This document shows, in pieces, positions 34,723 through 46,600 of a stretch of DNA of 64,000 nucleotides; within the stretch, counting starts at the first letter, position 1; each line of letters starts with the position of its first letter. Source of the DNA: Nematostella vectensis (taxonomy: Eukaryota; Cnidaria; Anthozoa; Actiniaria; Edwardsiidae); NCBI RefSeq assembly GCF_932526225.1, contig NC_064040.1, positions 9,837,356-9,901,355 of the forward strand. Direction: 5' to 3'. The translations under genes and the position numbers were made by a program. Below the pieces are notes generated by a model, which ran no database searches, was not told the origin of the DNA, and was given only the letters and a program-made list of their open reading frames with translations.

Positions 34723-37570
34723 GTCGATCTGGTCTTCACACTATTTTCATTCGCTCAAGCGTTGTGTTCGCTCCACTCGGCCGGCCACCGGTGGTTTTGT
34801 TGTTGTTAGGTGATTGTCAGCCTCTGGCAGCTTTTCCGAACCTTCAGCGCGATTGGAGCGAAATACTAGCGCTCACCTCGGGTGCGTTTACTCACAGAAA
34901 GCAACGTTATGGCTTTCAAATTCAAATCAGCATCCAAAGGCTAAGCAGCTGCCGCCATTCTTACTGGCCGAGGGGAATAGCAAAGCCGTTCACGCTCTTG
35001 CTATTGACAAACTCGCAAATAATTATCATCATGCTAATGAGCTCTCGAGAGGCGTGTCGTGCAGTGCGCATGCGCCAAGTGGCGTGAGACGAGCTATTGT
35101 TTATCCATGGTTGTACTAGCGATCGCTCTAATCGGCGAGAAAAACTGTGAGACCGCAAAGACACTTGCGCCCAATTCCCGCGCTCGTGCCAAGTACTGAG
35201 CTGTTCTGCGAGCGGTGTTAATAAAGAATGCAATGCTAAACAGTGAATGAATTAAGAATGAATGAGGGTTTTACATGACATAGAATCAGCACATTCATAC
35301 GGCCTACACCCTGGGGACAATACAACATCACCTCGAAACGAATCACCATAAATTATGCCTCTCGGTTGAACTTTTTTTATACTTTTCAAGTTTAATTATC
35401 TAATTTCCATAGTTTATCCATCAGCAGACTTAGGCGATGGCTGTTGCGGGTTTAAGAATCATTCGCGCAATCAACCAAGGCAAAACACGGTCAAGTCATT
35501 TGCGTAGGCCGTACAATAATGTTTTCTACTCGTGTCTCATGCTAGTGTGGTGCGAGAGACGCCGATAAGCCCAGCAGACTCGGACTGACTCGAAACCCGT
35601 TCGTGATACGCATCGCAACAGTGCTTTTGTGAAATACATTTTAAAGTTGGCGGAGACCAGTATCTAGACATAGAACGCATTGATGTGTAATAAAGTGGAG
35701 CTGTTCTAGCGGCGGAAAGTGTTTAGCCATTAGTCTCGAGTCTCTCTCCGCATTCCGCATTATTTGAAGGCTTAATTTACCGAACCAGGGTTTGAGTTTG
35801 TGATTGGTTGTATTTCTCGCGAGTATTAAAATTACATTACATGGGAGAAATTAAGCTGGAAGTGAGAAGAAAACTCCCGTCTGTTTAAACTTGCGAGTAA
35901 ACCATTTGGTCGCAGACAAATAGGCGAATCGGCGGTTAAGAATACAAACATAACACAACGGGTCGATTTGTAAAGGATTTTGATGGCGTTTTTCTAGATA
36001 AGGCGTCAAATAGATGCTTTAAAAGGCTTATGGTGTTGGGATAGCCGAATAAGTATTCCACAGGACAAAATGCACTTTAATAGCACAAACTGTCATTTAT
36101 TCCCCATAACATTATAAGGGTATAAAGCAACTCGCTTTATGACATGTCTGTTTGTATTTTCATAACAATGGCCGCAGGCTGTGGGGACTATAGTGTCTTC
36201 GTGAAGATATCAAATTGATCCACTAGGTCGCTTAGGACACAGGCTCAATCAGTGACAGGAAGACCTTCGGATATGCGCCGGTAAATTAGCCCAAGGGCGT
36301 GAACTGAAGGTTTTCACGAGCGCTAATTGCTGCATTTGTAATAGCCTTTGTGGCGCTATAATAGTGCACTTTAAACAGCAAAGCTATCAACCGGGGAGCA
36401 AAGCTTTGGCGTCGCCAACCTCCAAGATTCACGAGAGATGCGAAGAGATTTGCTTAAATCCATAGGTGACAAGAAGCGAACATGTATTGTCAAGATCGGT
36501 GACAGACATACGAGTAAAAACTAGCTTGAGTAAACTTCATCGCGCTGTAGGCTTTGTGTGCTTTAAGGCGTTTGTTCAGCGCATGTAATATGTCGAGCTA
36601 ATAATATTCGCAGCAGGGATTTCGCGTGGTGGTGGGAGAGATACCTGCCATGTTTCGCGTTTTCAGATCTTTTTGTTATTGTTACTTCATTTGCGTTTAA
36701 TTTCCTTTGAGTGTTTTGATGCTTATCGTGTTGATAAGCTTTCATGAAAATTAACAAATAGAAAAAAAAAACAGCTCTGTATAACGGACCGGTCTCAACT
36801 CATAGGTGCACGCTTGTACTTGAGAAAACAAACCTCAAAAGTGGAATGTTGTTTTCTATTTTCTTTGGATCCTGCATGTTTGGATTTTCACATCTTTTTT
36901 GTACAAGGTTTTCATCGTTTTTGTATCGCACTTAGAATCGACAGTTTCGAGCTCAGTCTTGCGTCACGGGACCCGCGATAACAAAATACTCCATGTCTTG
37001 GGGTTGATCAGGTCTTCTAGACGCTTCTGACTCTCCTCTCGTACTGTTCCTCATCTCGCTACGCGCACCTCAAATACTAATCCGTGCAAGCCTGGAGAAG
37101 TCCTTGCGCTGTTGCAAGGCGCACACTGGATCAAACTGAGTAGTATTAAACACGCACCAGCTAACCCCCCACACTGCAGATCAGAGTGCGTCTTGTCTGG
37201 CTCTTCAGGATGAGGTCAGATGGAGAGATCCAGCCAAAGAGCCGTCGGCGAGTCTTTAGGCTTAAGTTCACTCACACCTCAAGCGTTCACTCCTTGTGCT
37301 GCGCGGTGTAGCTCACCAGGCGCGCATGGCAGACTTCAAGATTCCCGTGCACGCACCTGGTTCCCCACGCGTGTGTGTGACGAGGTGTAGGTCTGTGGAG
37401 ACGCAGTGTTTAGTCTGCATGTGGGTGCAGCAGGCTCTTGTGCGTGGGGTCATATCGTTTGGGATTGATACTAATCGTGATGTGTGGATAATTAAGGGGG
37501 TTTGCTAAGAACCGGTAATAGCCACTCAAGGTATCACTCCAGAGCGCGTGTGAATAATCTTATTAAATCA
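34723..37570. other. Gene-free 5' flank of the Na+/Ca2+ exchanger
   Basis: No coding exon or clear repeat found. GC-richer near the exchanger start and AT-rich further out. It probably contains the exchanger promoter and 5' UTR. Confidence 0.45.
35065..35076. promoter_or_regulatory. Candidate NRF1-type site upstream of the exchanger
   Basis: TGCGCATGCGCC fits the palindromic NRF1 consensus. It lies about 340 bp upstream of the exchanger start codon, a typical place for animal promoters. Motif match only. Confidence 0.4.
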
Positions 37571-37574
37571 TGCG

Positions 37575-37905
37575 TGTATCAAATCTTGCCTCGCAAGGCC
37601 TCTTTGTTCGAGGGCATAACGATCGCTTGCGTTGGTGTATCAAATCATGCCTCGCAAGGCCTCTTTGTACGACGGCGTAACGATCGCTTGCGTTGGTGTA
37701 TAAAACCATTCCTCGCAAGACCTCATTGCACGAGAGCGTAGCGATAACTTGCGTTGGTGTATCATAAATCATGCCTCGCAAGGCCTCTTTGTACGAGGGC
37801 GTAGCGATCGCTTACTTTGGTGTATCAAATCATGCCTCGCAAAGCCTCATTGCACGAGAGCGTAGCGATCGCTTGCGTTAGTGTATCAAATCATGCCTCA
37901 CAAGG
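37575..37905. repeat. 60 bp tandem repeat, block A
   Basis: Five to six copies of a unit like TGTATCAAATCATGCCTCGC AAGGCCTCTTTGTACGAGGG CGTAGCGATCGCTTGCGTTGG. The same unit returns at 38490-38775. Short ORFs here are artefacts of the repeat. Confidence 0.9.
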
Positions 37906-38159
37906 CCTTCCCTAGAAGTTTAGAACGATATAAGTTTGTCTCGGATGTTGAGTATGTTAATGAGACAAGGCTGGCAACTTAATTCTGACTACCTCAGCTT
38001 CAGCGCGATTTTCTGCAGGATTTTTAAAAAGTTAGAAATCACTGACACCGGTGCAGGATGGGACAGGGATGAAACTATCCCCGAATCGATTTTTTAAGCA
38101 AGCTGCTAAAAAAAACCCTGCGAGAAATGATTTTTTGAACGTCAATTTTAGCTATCCGT

Positions 38160-38430
38160 CGATGATCGGGACATAGCTGGTCAAATGGCATCCTTGGAAT
38201 GTAATTTCCATAGACAGCATAGCCTCACACCACATAGAACCCGACTTGTCTTTCTCAAAGTTTCCGCACTAATATCTAAGTTGCGAGCTGTTGTGTGAAA
38301 AGTAACTTTTAGAGCTAAGGGGAGTGATGCGGACTGTCGATGTTTGCGACCTGTCGATCTAAAAGAGGGTGGAGAAGGACAAGACAGGTATATGCAAATT
38401 ACATTCCAAGGATACCATCTGAACAGCTGC
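38160..38430. mobile_element. Inverted-repeat element with ends GACATAGCTGGTCAAATGGC
   Basis: GACATAGCTGGTCAAATGGC then ATCCTTGGAATGTAATTT (from 38169) is matched inverted by AAATTACATTCCAAGGATAC and CAGCTGCTATGT at the right. Another end of the same family is at 52486-52535. No ORF. Confidence 0.65.
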
Positions 38431-38489
38431 TATGTTTTTACGAAAATAGGAAAATCGCGAAATCCTTCACTGACGCAGGTGAAGTCTGA

Positions 38490-38775
38490 TTGCTCGAAGG
38501 CGTAGCGATCGCTTGCGTTGGTTTATCAAATCGTGCCTCGCGAAGCCTCCTTGTACGAGGGCGAAGCGATCGCTTGCGTTGGTGTATCAAATCGTGCCTT
38601 GCGTTGGTGTATCAAATCATGCCTCGCTAGGTCTCATTGCACGAGGGCGAAGCGATCGCTTGCGTTGGTGTATCAAATCGTGCCTCGCGAAGCCTCCTTG
38701 TACGAGGGCGAAGCGATCGCTTGCGTTGGTGTATCAAATCGTGCCTTGCGTTGATGTATAGAATAGTGCCTCCAA
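38490..38775. repeat. 60 bp tandem repeat, block B
   Basis: About four to five copies of the block A unit (GCGATCGCTTGCGTTGGTGT). A larger segment of about 120 bp is itself duplicated (38555-38610 versus 38675-38750). Confidence 0.9.
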
Positions 38776-38995
38776 AGCCTTATCGCTGGGCGTTTATCAA
38801 ACAAAATTCTAGTGATGTGTGCGTAACGATCGCTGGTTTTCAATTTCTTATCAACCTGCGCCTCAATCAGCAACGGAGTGAAACATAAGCAGTGAGTTTT
38901 GAATTATTTACTTCTTAAGCCATTATCATGGCCATTATTATTTTGTTTAGAATTGTGCATTTCTCAGGCGTGCCAAAGCCAAACTCACGCAGGCA

Positions 38996-39042
38996 AATAT
39001 AAACTGACGGAAATAGTATGATTATTTCCGTCAGTTTATATT
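38996..39042. repeat. Perfect 20 bp hairpin with 7 nt loop
   Basis: AATATAAACTGACGGAAATA, loop GTATGAT, then the exact reverse complement. No repeat family recognised; possibly a tiny foldback element or a transcript hairpin. Confidence 0.85.
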
Positions 39043-39730
39043 CGCTTAGATGGTATTGAAGTCGAGTTTCGATCACTCCATTCTCTTCCGGTCTAGCAAA
39101 TCTAATAACAAGCTAGAGTTAATAGCGGTTCAATATTTTATTAATAATTATGAAAAAGTATACATGCTAAATTGAATAATAAACTGATAGACATGCTAAA
39201 TGAAATAGTTTCGATACGTTCCGACAAGCATTCGTCGAGGGACGCTCAATACAACGATAGCGGGAAGTAATCCCTCAAGGAGGTTTATTGCTAATCTGTT
39301 TCGTATACTTGTAATCCAGTTTGATATAGAGGCCCTCCCTAGTTATAACTGCACTTTTTATCATCCTGCAAACCCATCGGCGATTTCCAACTGCTAAATC
39401 GCCTTAAGGCTTACGTCATTCAAAATCGTTGAAGCGTATTCATTGGTTAGCACTTAAATGTCCTCAGCTTCGCAAGGAGCTGGTCAATCAAAAAGCGCCA
39501 AATGTTAGAACAAGGCCAAATGAAAAAAATATATATTGGGCTAGATTCCATCTTTACATGTCTTGGGTGTCTAAGAGCGCTGAACCACAGTTAGGCTAGC
39601 GTCACGGTAGTTTATCAACCTGTTATAACACAGACGAGTATTGAGCAACGGCAGTTTTTGCCCAAAAAAGGGTCTACTCCTCCTCCAAACCTGCACAGAG
39701 CATGGCCTTCTTATTACCAATACAGTCTTC

Positions 39731-40865
39731 AAACTCCCTACCCAGGATGTTGAGACAGCGAGAGCTGCGCTCCGTGAGACCGTGTACGACAGCAATGATG
39801 TAACTTTGGCCATAGGCAAACTCCCTACCCAGGATGTTGGGACAGCGAGAGCTGCGCTCCGTGAGACCGTGTACGACAGCCATGATGTAACTTTGGCCAT
39901 AGGAAAACTCCCTACCCAGGATGTTGAGACAGCGAGGGTTGCGCTCCGTGAGACCGTGTACGACAGCCATGATGTAACTTTGGCCATAGGCAAACTCCCT
40001 ACCCAGGATGTTGAGACAGCGAGGGTTGCGCTCCGTGAGACCGTGTACGACAGCCATGATGTAACTTTGGCCATAGGCAAACTCCCTACCCAGGATGTTG
40101 AGACAGCGAGGGTTGCGCTCCGTGAGGCCGTGTACGACAGCCATGATATAACTTTGGCCATAGGCAAACTCCCTACCCAGGATGTTGAGACTGCGAGGGT
40201 TGCGCTCCGTGAGACCGTGTACGACAGCCATGATGTAACTTTGGCCATAGGCAAACTCCCTACCCAGGATGTTGAGACAGCGAGGGTTGCGCTCCGTGAG
40301 ACCGTGTACGACAGCCATGATGTAACTTTGGCCATAGGCAAACTCCGTACCCAGGATGTTGAGACAGCGAGGGTTGCGCTCCGTGAGACCGTGTACGACA
40401 GCCATGATGTAACTTTGGTCATAGGCAAACTCCCTACCCAGGATGTTGAGACAGCGAGGGTTGCGCTCCGTGAGACCGTGTACGACAGCCATGATGTAAC
40501 TTTGGTCATAGGCAAACTCCCTACCCAGGATGTTGAGACAGCGAGGGTTGCGCTCCGTGAGACCGTGTACGACAGCCATGATGTAACTTTGGCCATAGGC
40601 AAACTCCCTACCCAGGATGTTGAGACAGCGAGGGTTGCGCTCCGTGAGACCGTGTACGACAGCCATGATGTAACTTTGGCCATAGGCAAACTCCCTACCC
40701 AGGATGTTGAGACAGCGAGGGTTGCGCTCCGTGAGACCGTGTACGACAGCCATGATGTAACTTTGGCCATAGGCAAACTCCCTACACAGGATGTTGAGAC
40801 AGCGAGGGTTGCGCTCCGTGAGGCTGTGTACGTTACAGCCATGATGTAACTTTGGCCATAGGCAA
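39731..40865. repeat. 87 bp satellite, 13 copies, open in several frames
   Basis: The unit begins AAACTCCCTACCCAGGATGT and ends TAACTTTGGCCATAGGC. Copies are about 95-99% alike. As 87 is a multiple of 3, at least three frames (one plus, two minus) stay open for about 400 codons. The plus frame gives a 29-residue repeat containing LPTQDVETARVALRETVYDS. There is no start context, homology or splice support for a protein, so it is annotated as satellite DNA. Confidence 0.93.
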
Positions 40866-40929
40866 GGAAACACAAGAACTGGTTAAATGAGACCTGCAAA
40901 GATCTAGCAGCTGATAGAAGATAGGGGTC

Positions 40930-41835
40930 AAGTACCGGGCAAGCTCAGGACAACATCAACGAATTCGTGTTTGCCGATATGGCTTCACCTTCAACGCCGC
41001 CACTGAAGCTGACACGCTGCACAGTAATGATCTTTTCTCTGAAACCTAACCATCAACACAAAAAAAGGATGAGGTAATGCATCAGCCAGCTCCGGGCCGC
41101 GGCTGAACTCGATGGACACGTTCACCTACCTTGGTAGAATACTCTTCAGGAATGTAGCCATTGACGACAAATTCAACGCCAGACTCGCCAAAGCGAGCAC
41201 CGTTTTTGGGACTACACAAGAACGTCTGCAACAGGAAAGGGATCACCAAAGAGTTCCGGACTGTTGTTCTCACCACATTGCTGTACGGGTGTGAAACCCG
41301 GATTGTCTATTAGCGTTTAGGAAGCTGAACCACTTTAACACCACCACCATTAAACTTCTCGGCATCATCTGGCAAGACAGGATCCCCGACACTAAGTTCC
41401 TAACGGGCTGCCTTGCCCAGCACCCACACCATCCTGATTCAGTCTCAGCTTCGCTGGTCAGGTCATCTAGCTCGTATGCCAGATGAACCTCTCCCCAAGA
41501 AAATGCCTTTCGGCGAGCTACAGCAAGAAAAATCCTAAGGCGGTCAGAAGGAGCGTTTCAATGATACGCTGAAAACCTCACTGAAGGCTTTCGACAATGG
41601 TACATTGTAGCCCAAGACAGGGGAGTATGGCGATCAGCTGTACACAAGGGTGCGAGGCCAACAGAATCAGTGTTGCTGTAGACTGGAGGCAGGCCAGGAA
41701 GAACAGAGCCAGCAACCCTGCAACAGCTTCCACCATTTCCTGTCCTTACTATCGGAGACTGTTCCGGGCTCAGATTGGATTCTCCAGCCATCTGCGGACC
41801 GACCGGGCAAGACTTTTAAAGCCTAAGGATAAGAA
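40930..41835 (+). mobile_element. Decayed LINE (non-LTR) reverse transcriptase C-terminal fragment
   Basis: Frameshifted and stop-containing remains of a reverse transcriptase. A FAD(D)-type active-site region lies at about 40965-40990 (EFVFAD then a frameshift to GFTFNAATEADTLHS). It is followed by FTYLGRILFRNVAIDDKFNA and, after another shift, LLYGCET and IKLLGIIWQDRIPDT. Near the end ARKNRASNPATAS leads to a zinc-finger-like CPYYRRLFRAQIGFSSHLRT (41740-41800). This order matches the C-terminal half of a common invertebrate LINE type. It is clearly inactive. Confidence 0.82.
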
Positions 41836-42464
41836 GATGGCCCTCGTCGTATAAACTGACAAACAACCGATTTATATGTGTAGCCAACCATTTTGATATA
41901 CATACAACTATAAAAACTACGTGATAAAAGTAATTCGGAAAATTGATGGGACATGATGCAGCCATCTAAAGAACGCGATGAAGTACGCCACGAACAGAGC
42001 ATTGTACACTGGTATGCAAATAAGAGCTTACTAAATTATTACAATTTACTGTTTTAGTATACATCTTACCTGAGTTAAAAATAACATGTGCATAAATTGC
42101 AGGGACACTTTGATCCCGAGGAGTAAAGAGCGTCCAACGCCCCATACGACACGTTAATATATGTATTAAAAAAATCCCTTAAGTAAGACTCAGTGCATTC
42201 GATGCAGCTTAATATAGTTCTTTTTCGTAGACCCAATTCGTGAATCCGCTTCTAAGCTAAACTGACATCAAAGTTTACAACTACGTACATATATATGATT
42301 TCGTGGGACGAGTGTGCCCCCTATTCTTTAACTGTAATACATACTTAGTCAGCTCAGTCTCGTTTCTTCTGTTTTCAATTCTGAAGAAGCATGATTCCTC
42401 AATCTTGTCTGAAACGCGCCTTAGGCTATGACCATCAAACTTATTGGAAGTTTAACCGTTTAAA

Positions 42465-42655
42465 GAACATTCAACCCAGGCGCGTACACAGGGGATGCCC
42501 AAGGTACCCCACCCCTCTTGGCGGCCAAAAAGTAGGTAATTTCTTATTAAGGAATCCTCAAATACGATGCTTTTTTATATGATACCTTTTTTATATGATA
42601 CACACCCCCCCCCCCCCCCCCCCCCCCAGCCAATCTTGGGTACGCGTCTGTTCCG
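42465..42655. repeat. Interspersed G/C-tract element, copy of the one at 30405
   Basis: CCCAGGCGCGTACACAGGGG at the left and CTTGGGTACGCGTCTG at the right form rough inverted ends. The centre TTTCTTATTAAGGAATCCTC AAATACGATGCTTTTTTATA is the reverse complement of the centre of the 30405-30570 copy. A run of C is at 42606-42628. Confidence 0.68.
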
Positions 42656-43627
42656 GCCCTTTTCCTGCAATTACATCATCTATCGTTATCCTCCTGTTCA
42701 TTGTTACTTCTCTTCAAAATGTTCTTATTGTACCTGCAAGCAGTTTGGCATATAGCTATATCTAAGGGTACCACCAACATGGTAAACACTTATCAACTAA
42801 AATGAACTCTACCTATACTAGTGCTTACGTTCTTGTTACATGGTGGGTTAAATCGTATAATGTTCCTATGCCGGCTGCGTTGTTGCGGATCAGACCTTTG
42901 CGCTGTTGGTTGGAAGTTGAGCAGTTAATCTTAACCACTATCAGCGCATTATGGTATTGAGGTACGGCGTTATTAAGTGTTTCTTTGTATTATCAGATAT
43001 CATATGACGAGAGCAAAATTAGTAATTACTATGAAGATTTAAGAGCTATCTAGGGCGGCTCGGTTGACATGTCGATGGATGCGTTGGACTCACGACTTCC
43101 TTCGATCGAAAGTCTCTTTAACTTCTTTGTGGAAGCAGTCGTTCTGTCTGGAGGCCTTTGGGGCGAAATAAACAATAGTAAATTAAACTGTTATGTCACC
43201 GCAATAAAATATCGACCACACATTTTTTGTGTATGTGGTTGTGCGGTATCATTAGAACTAATTTTTCTATTCTTTTTGTTTTATTTCCTGACATTTACTG
43301 CAATTTTAAATATTTTGAGAACTCTCGTCAACAATCTTGTTCAAAATGCATAACCGCTTCCTGGCTTCCGTCAATCAAGCTGTAGGAATTACATTTGGTG
43401 CTTTGTGATTGGTCAGCGCCTAGTGAGAGGTGGCGTGATATGAAACCATTTAAGTGCTGGCCAATGGAAACGCTTCAAGAATTTTGAATGACGGGTGCTA
43501 GAAGGCGATTCAGCTGTTGGAAAGCTGTCGGTGAGAGCTAGCAAAATATTGAAAACTGAAAAGAGGAGCTGTTTGGCTTGTATTCTTTATCTAAAGATGT
43601 TTTTTTTTGTAGATATAGAGGTCACGC

Positions 43628-46600
43628 TCACCCCGTGTTGTAGATATAGATAGACGGAACCATGATCACTAGACCAACGATGTTAAACCACGTGGTGATA
43701 CTGACTTCTGGTTGCCAATGGAAGCCTGGCTGTTCCTTGAACAATGTCCAAAACAAAAACCCAAGCGGCGTCACGATCGCCTGCAGCGGAACATAAACAG
43801 ATATCGAGTCCGGACCAGTATGAGGAAAAAAAGGAAATATGGGTAAATCATAACAAAAAAAGGGTTACCTAAATACTCGATTTGGAGCAAAATGTAGGAG
43901 ATCCACTAAAATCCTACGTTATATGAGTGAACAAGACCCACGAGAAACCATAAAACATGCAATGAGCAAACCTAAGGTGCAACACATGCAGCCCTTAATA
44001 TCAAAAATCAAAATAAAGAAATAATAAAGACATGCAAAACGAATAAACAGGCCATTCCAGCTAAAAGTATGCGCGCGCATAACCATAGAAACCTACCTCA
44101 ACTACCAGAATGCAGCACGCAGCTTACATCAAACGAAGCGCACGCTGCATGCTGGTAGTTGAGTCAGGTTCTTATGGTGAGTGCACGCGCATGCTTATAG
44201 CTGGAATGGCCTATTGGAAGTCAACGAATAGGAAAGGTGCAAGGGGACACGGAGTCCCATGCGGGGCACCGCCCTTAGGATAAAATAACTAATCAAATTA
44301 CACGAACAAGGGACGTTCATTACCAAATGTGGCGAAAAAGGCGTTTGAAAACAATGTAGGCTATGATAGCCTTCCTATGTAGGTATAAAAATCTGCACCT
44401 TTGCCATTCAATCGATAAAGGGGAGGGTGCCAATGTAGGTTATAATAGCATTACCTGTACAATGGCCACATAAGTTGCACCATCGCCTTCCAGGAGATAG
44501 AGGGCACCAATGTAGATTATATAATAATAGCATTACCTGTACAATGGCTACACAAGTTGCACCCTCGCCCTCCAGGGGATAGATGGTACCAATGTAGGTT
44601 ATAATAGCATTACCTCTACAATGGCTACATAAGTTGCACCCTCGCCTTGCAGGAGATAGAGGGTACCAATGTAGGTTATAATAGCATCACCTGTACAATA
44701 GCTACATAAGTTGCGCCCTTGTCGTCCAGTAGATAGAGGGTACCAATGTAGGTTATAATAGCATTACCTGTACAATGGCTACATAAGTTGCGCCCTCGCC
44801 TTCCAGGAGATAGAGGGTACCAATGTAGGTTAGGATAGCACAGAACATAAACCCCATTCCCAACAACCCACAGGATGAAGAGCAACCAACACCTCCAAAA
44901 AAGCACTGCATCCCAAATTTAAAACTGCGACAAAAATAATAAAATTACAGTCATATTTGCACAATAATTTGGATATATCAAATATCATATTAATCCTGTT
45001 GTTGCCTGTGGCAGTGCAGTAAGAGATATTGCATGGAAAATGGATTGTTTTTGATGGTCATTTAAAAAAATGACCCACTTTTTAGTGACCAAGGGGGTAG
45101 AACACACCCTTCAAACCCTGGTATGTTTCTAATACCATTACTGTTACGAGTAGTAAGCACTTACTTTTTCCAGACTTCGGCTATGCTGTTTGTGCTTCCA
45201 AACCCAGGGATGGCATCCACCCAGAAGCAAAGCGCCAGCGTCAGAAACTGATAGAAGTTGGTTGAGCCAATCATATGCATGACATCAGGAGGCTTACTAG
45301 AAGATGCAGACACCATTGAGACGGCATACTCTATTAGAATGTAAGCCACAGCTAAAAGCACCTGGCGATTGAAAGGAGGTAACAAAGGAAATTTAAATCG
45401 TAGTTGATGAGGGGCACAGTTATACTCTGAAAATGTATAGAGGATTTTACATGGTTGCGCACAATTTAAATCTCAAAGTGTTGAAGAATGACTGCTGAGT
45501 GTACGAGTGATAAATAATATTGGCATGAAAAAATAAAATTGTATCCAGCCATGAAATGTTCTGTATCTTATATGAAATCTTATATGCAATATTTTAGATG
45601 CCCACGAAAATACTGAGAGCTTGTTATCACCACATGTGCTGATAAATATGGTGGTAGTGGGGATTCCAGTCTTATCATTCTGATATCACCTATTATCACA
45701 ATCCATATCATATCATATAATAAAATAAAATATGATAGTTAGATCAATGTATCAAAACACCCATAAATCATCTACAGGAAGGGAGAGAGAGAGGACAGAG
45801 ACACAAATAAAATAAAAAAACACCTGAAAATTCCCCAACCCCCAGGCTAAAAATGTCCAATGCCCAAATATACCAGATCCTCAGATGAAAACCCTTAAAA
45901 AAAGTAAAGAACCATGTGGTTGAACATCATGTGGCAAAGATGCACTTGTTTGTTTTTATTTATTTATTAAGCTGCTTCAAGTGACAAATGCCAACCCCAT
46001 TAAAATGGCAAAGTTTTGAACTTAGAAACATTACTGAGGATGAAAAATTCAAAATTCTCACCCCATTCTCCAGAAAAAAATCTATATATTTATGTTGTGC
46101 TCAACCCCCTCTCTGTGACACTGGTTGGTACCCCTTAGGGAAGAAGTATAAAGAAAACTTACAAATCCCAGCATGAAGCACATGGGCCATAGGACTCCAG
46201 CCACGCCCTTTGCACCCCCCTGGTCAGAATGCTGGCGGGGGTCAATTGTAGGTATTATCGATGGCATTAAACAGAGAGATAGTGATAACAGAGTCACTAT
46301 GGCACACACAAATTTCCTTTTTGTGGGGATTTTCTTGAGTGCTATAAACCTGAAAGTTATGGATGAAATAAATGGAAGGCAAGTTTATTTTTTCATTATC
46401 TTTCGTATTATCTATTGGATTATGATATTTTGACCTTGTAGTCTCCTTTTGCAACTGAAAGCAGTGCACTGAAGGCAGTACATTACAGGTGCCATCATTA
46501 AAGCCGCATTATCACCAGTTTACTTCTGGTCGATTACCTAACAGTATCCGATTATTTTTAACAGACAACGTGAAAAATATTTCAAAATATTGAAAGCAGT

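Larger units (their letters stand above)
39374..43532. mobile_element. 4.2 kb unit bounded by long imperfect inverted repeats
   Basis: The left block 39374-39507 contains CGTCATTCAAAATCGTTGAA, GCACTTAAATG and GCGCCAAATG. It is matched in reverse complement by 43390-43532 (CATTTGGTGC, CATTTAAGTGC, TTCAAGAATTTTGAATGACG). Between them lie the 87 bp array and a LINE relic. No transposase was found inside, so it may be non-autonomous or dead. The CRT-like gene ends just outside the right repeat. Confidence 0.7.

Noticed and set aside
37296-37508. 70 aa ORF as a gene
   Set aside because: No family similarity, no splice or promoter support, just upstream of a repeat block.
39571-40899. ORFs of 442, 402 and 399 codons as real genes
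   Set aside because: All come from one 87 bp satellite open in several frames; no homology, no splice or promoter support. Kept as a finding instead.
41082-41854. Small ORFs in the LINE relic as host genes
   Set aside because: They are pieces of a frameshifted reverse transcriptase in the right order.
43069-43353. 94 aa ORF MSMDALDSRLPSIESLFNFF
   Set aside because: No homology recognised, lies next to the right inverted repeat of the 4.2 kb unit; no splice support.
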